Program-made: the position numbers and the translations under genes
Assembly (NCBI GenBank): GCA_021496925.1
Contig: CP053915.1
Coordinates: 3,003,501 to 3,067,500 of the forward strand
DNA: 64,000 nucleotides
Source of the DNA: Acidovorax sp. YS12
GTDB lineage: Bacteria > Pseudomonadota > Gammaproteobacteria > Burkholderiales > Burkholderiaceae_C
Direction: 5' to 3'
In this document: positions 61,948 through 64,000 of the stretch, piece after piece
Position numbering within the stretch: the stretch's first letter is position 1
How the letters are laid out: every line of letters starts with the position of its first letter
The notes under the pieces: generated by a model
The model's database searches: none
Told to the model about the DNA's origin: nothing
Seen by the model: only the letters and a program-made list of their open reading frames with translations

Positions 61948-64000
61948 ATGCCGCCCACCACATACCCCGCATGCACACATCGGGATAAGCCCTGGTTTTC
62001 CCTTTTGCACCGCTGGGCCGCCACGCTGCTCCTGGGCTGCCTTGCCAGCCTGTTCAGCTTCAACCTGCATGCCAGCACGGCAGGAACCAGTGTTGAGATC
62101 TGGGTTAACGGAGTACAAGCGCTCCCTCCCGTGACAGTGGACTCCGGCGTGGGACAAGACTTCGGCGACGGCACTCGGTTCGATGTGAACCCGGGGGCCT
62201 CAACGGTCACCCTGACCATCGGGTTGGGATACAGCTGGAATGACCTTGGCTCGTTCCAGGCCGTTTTCAGTGGCGGAAACCTTGGCCAAATCACCAGCAT
62301 CACGCAAACCGGCGGAACGGCCACCGACGCGGCAAGTTACTCGGCCACTGCCAGCGGGAAGACAATGACCTTCAATGTCCCTGGTAGAGGTGCCGCCAAC
62401 GCGGACCCTGGCACCGTCGTTTTCACGTTCACCTCGACATCCCTGCTAGCCCCCACCGTCACCAACCTGAGCGCCACCAGCGGCCCGGCAGCAGGCGGCA
62501 CCCCCGTCACCATCACCGGCACCAACTTCTCCGGCGCTACGGCGGTGAAGTTCGGCAACAACGACGGCACCAGCACCACCGTCGTCAACAGCACCATGAT
62601 CACCACCACCGCGCCCGCAGGTACCGGCACGGTGGACGTGACCGTGACCACCAGCAACGGCACCAGCGCCACCAGCGCGAACAGCAAGTTCACCTACGTG
62701 CCTGCTGCAACTTATACCGTTACCTACTATGGCAATGGCTATACGGGGGGGAGTGTTCCAACAGATGGGAACAGCCCGTACAGCAGCGGTTCGACGGTCA
62801 CCGTATTGGGTAATACCGGCAGCCTGGCCAGGTCCGGGTACACCTTCAATGGCTGGAACACGGCGGCCAACGGCAGTGGCACCAATTACGACCCGGACAG
62901 TACCTTCACTATTTCCGGCAATACCGAGTTCTATGCGCGGTGGCAGTTGATCGCTGCGCCCGTCGCTAATGCAGTCAGCGCCACCGTGGCCGCCAACAGC
63001 AGCAATAACGCCATCACCCTGAACATCACCGGCGGCACGCCCACCAGCGTGGCCGTGGCCAGCGGAGCCGGCCATGGCACCGCCACCGCCAGCGGCACCA
63101 GCATCAGCTACACACCAACCAATGGCTATTCGGGCAACGACAGCTTCACCTACACCGCCACCAATGTCGGCGGCACCTCGGTGCCCGCCACGGTGAGCAT
63201 CACCGTCAATCCCCAGGCGCCAGTGGCCAACGCGGTGAGCGCCACCGTGGCCTACAACAGCAGTGCCAACCCCATCACCCTGAACATCACCGGCGGCACG
63301 CCCGCCAGCGTGGCCGTGGCCAGCGGGGCCAGCCATGGCACCGCCACCGCCAGCGGCACCAGCATCAGCTACACACCAACCAATGGCTATTCGGGCAACG
63401 ACAGCTTCACCTACACCGCCACCAATGCCGGCGGCACTTCGGTGCCTGCCACGGTGAGCATCACCGTCAATCCCCAGGCGCCGGTAGCCAACGCGGTGAG
63501 CGCCACCGTGGCCTACAACAGCAGCAATAACGCCATCACCCTGAACATCACCGGCGGCACGCCCGCCAGCGTGGCCGTGGCCAGCGGGGCCAGCCATGGC
63601 ACCGCCACCGCCAGCGGCACCAGCATCATCTACACGCCCACAGCGAGCTACACGGGCAACGACAGCTTCACCTACACCGCCACCAATGCCGGCGGCACCT
63701 CGGCACCCGCCACGGTGACCATCACCGTCAATCCCCAGGCGCCAGTGGCCAACGCGGTGAGCGCCACCGTGGCCTACAACAGCAGTGCCAACCCCATCAC
63801 CCTGAACATCACCGGCGGCACGCCCACCAGCGTGGCCGTGGCCAGCGGGGCCGGCCATGGCACCGCCACCGCCAGCGGCACCAGCATCACCTACACGCCC
63901 ACGGCGAGCTACACGGGCAACGACAGCTTCACCTACACCGCCACCAATGCGGCCGGCACCTCGGCACCTGCCACGGTGACCATCACCGTCAATCCCCAGG
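61948..64000 (+). CDS. Large repetitive surface protein with TIG, InlB-type and tandem Ig-like domains (runs off the window)
   Basis: 684 codons are visible from the ATG at 61948. A signal peptide (HRWAATLLLGCLASLFSFNL, HAS) directs secretion. Then come a ~125-residue unique domain, an IPT/TIG domain (APTVTNLSATSGPAAGGTPV, TITGTNFSGATAVKFG), and an InlB/Listeria-Bacteroides repeat (YTVTYYGNGYTGGSVPTDGN, GYTFNGWNTAANGSGTNY, FYARW). Four tandem 87-residue Ig- or cadherin-like modules follow (PVANAVSATVAYNSS, TLNITGGTP, SYTPTNGYSGNDSFTYTATN). The C-terminus, which would show how it is anchored, is outside. It is probably an adhesin or cell-surface fibre. I do not know its binding partner. Confidence 0.82.
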   Translation, partial: MPPTTYPACTHRDKPWFSLLHRWAATLLLGCLASLFSFNLHASTAGTSVEIWVNGVQALPPVTVDSGVGQDFGDGTRFDVNPGASTVTLTIGLGYSWNDLGSFQAVFSGGNLGQITSITQTGGTATDAASYSATASGKTMTFNVPGRGAANADPGTVVFTFTSTSLLAPTVTNLSATSGPAAGGTPVTITGTNFSGATAVKFGNNDGTSTTVVNSTMITTTAPAGTGTVDVTVTTSNGTSATSANSKFTYVPAATYTVTYYGNGYTGGSVPTDGNSPYSSGSTVTVLGNTGSLARSGYTFNGWNTAANGSGTNYDPDSTFTISGNTEFYARWQLIAAPVANAVSATVAANSSNNAITLNITGGTPTSVAVASGAGHGTATASGTSISYTPTNGYSGNDSFTYTATNVGGTSVPATVSITVNPQAPVANAVSATVAYNSSANPITLNITGGTPASVAVASGASHGTATASGTSISYTPTNGYSGNDSFTYTATNAGGTSVPATVSITVNPQAPVANAVSATVAYNSSNNAITLNITGGTPASVAVASGASHGTATASGTSIIYTPTASYTGNDSFTYTATNAGGTSAPATVTITVNPQAPVANAVSATVAYNSSANPITLNITGGTPTSVAVASGAGHGTATASGTSITYTPTASYTGNDSFTYTATNAAGTSAPATVTITVNPQ
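62956..63999 (+). repeat. Four tandem 261-bp repeats inside the surface protein gene
   Basis: Copies begin at 62956, 63217, 63478 and 63739, exactly 261 bp (87 codons) apart, and a fifth begins at 64000. They are nearly identical at DNA level in the last three, with small changes (for example SYTPTNGYSGN versus YTPTASYTGN). Such near-identity points to recent expansion or gene conversion and allows copy-number change. Confidence 0.93.

Noticed and set aside
62446..63858. 470-codon minus-strand frame in the repeat region
   Set aside because: A consequence of the tandem repeats having an open reverse frame; the plus-strand frame has signal peptide and domain structure.
62956..63999. CRISPR-like array
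   Set aside because: The unit is 261 bp, directly adjacent and protein-coding, with no short repeat-spacer pattern.

Overview
The window reads as chromosomal DNA of a high-GC betaproteobacterium of the order Burkholderiales, most likely family Comamonadaceae (Acidovorax-like). This rests on gene content (yajC-secD-secF, a fused indolepyruvate oxidoreductase next to an Lrp regulator, DUF1631 and DUF3717/DUF1289 proteins, YaeQ), on strong G/C third-position bias, and on a dispersed palindromic repeat with an AGCTGCCAGCGCTTG-type core that I remember as common in that family. No rRNA, tRNA, CRISPR array, insertion sequence or integrase was recognised.

Layout. 1-5.4 kb: the start of moaC (cut by the window edge), an M48 periplasmic protease, small membrane genes, and two divergent TerC-family metal exporters, each behind its own yybP-ykoY (manganese) riboswitch. 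5.4-9.7 kb: yaeQ, purB, a glutathione S-transferase and a degenerate HD-GYP-like protein. 9.7-16.4 kb: a complete RND efflux operon (TetR repressor, NodT outer-membrane factor, adaptor, HAE1 pump) with a palindromic operator. 16.4-27.5 kb: glnE, then divergently a translationally coupled run of yhdP, a Nit-type amidase, a sensor kinase and a LuxR/FixJ-type regulator, then an OmpA-like lipoprotein. 27.5-35.2 kb: a tiny membrane ORF divergent from mltA with overlapping start codons, a DUF2868-like membrane protein bracketed by direct repeat copies, lrp, and the large indolepyruvate oxidoreductase. 35.3-41 kb: yajC-secD-secF and a DUF1631 protein. 41-49.9 kb: dprA and a LysM protein on the minus strand, then def-fmt-azlC-azlD, pgk, two coupled lipoproteins and pyrF. 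49.9-59.1 kb: an FAD oxidoreductase, a chemoreceptor, a Cache-HAMP-GGDEF-EAL protein and uvrA. 59.1-64 kb: an accessory-looking cluster with a GNAT fusion protein, three phage-tail-collar (MdpB-type) proteins and the start of a long repetitive surface protein that runs off the window.

The most interesting signals are regulatory and repetitive. They are the twin manganese riboswitches back to back in one intergenic region, with a readable Shine-Dalgarno-masking helix at one of them. A palindromic repeat family occurs at eleven sites, one inside fmt where it adds residues in frame and one forming the C-terminus of the RND adaptor. A 106-nt cloverleaf-like inverted repeat fills the gap after pyrF. 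The collar-protein and giant-adhesin cluster at the right edge is the best candidate for an undescribed surface system.
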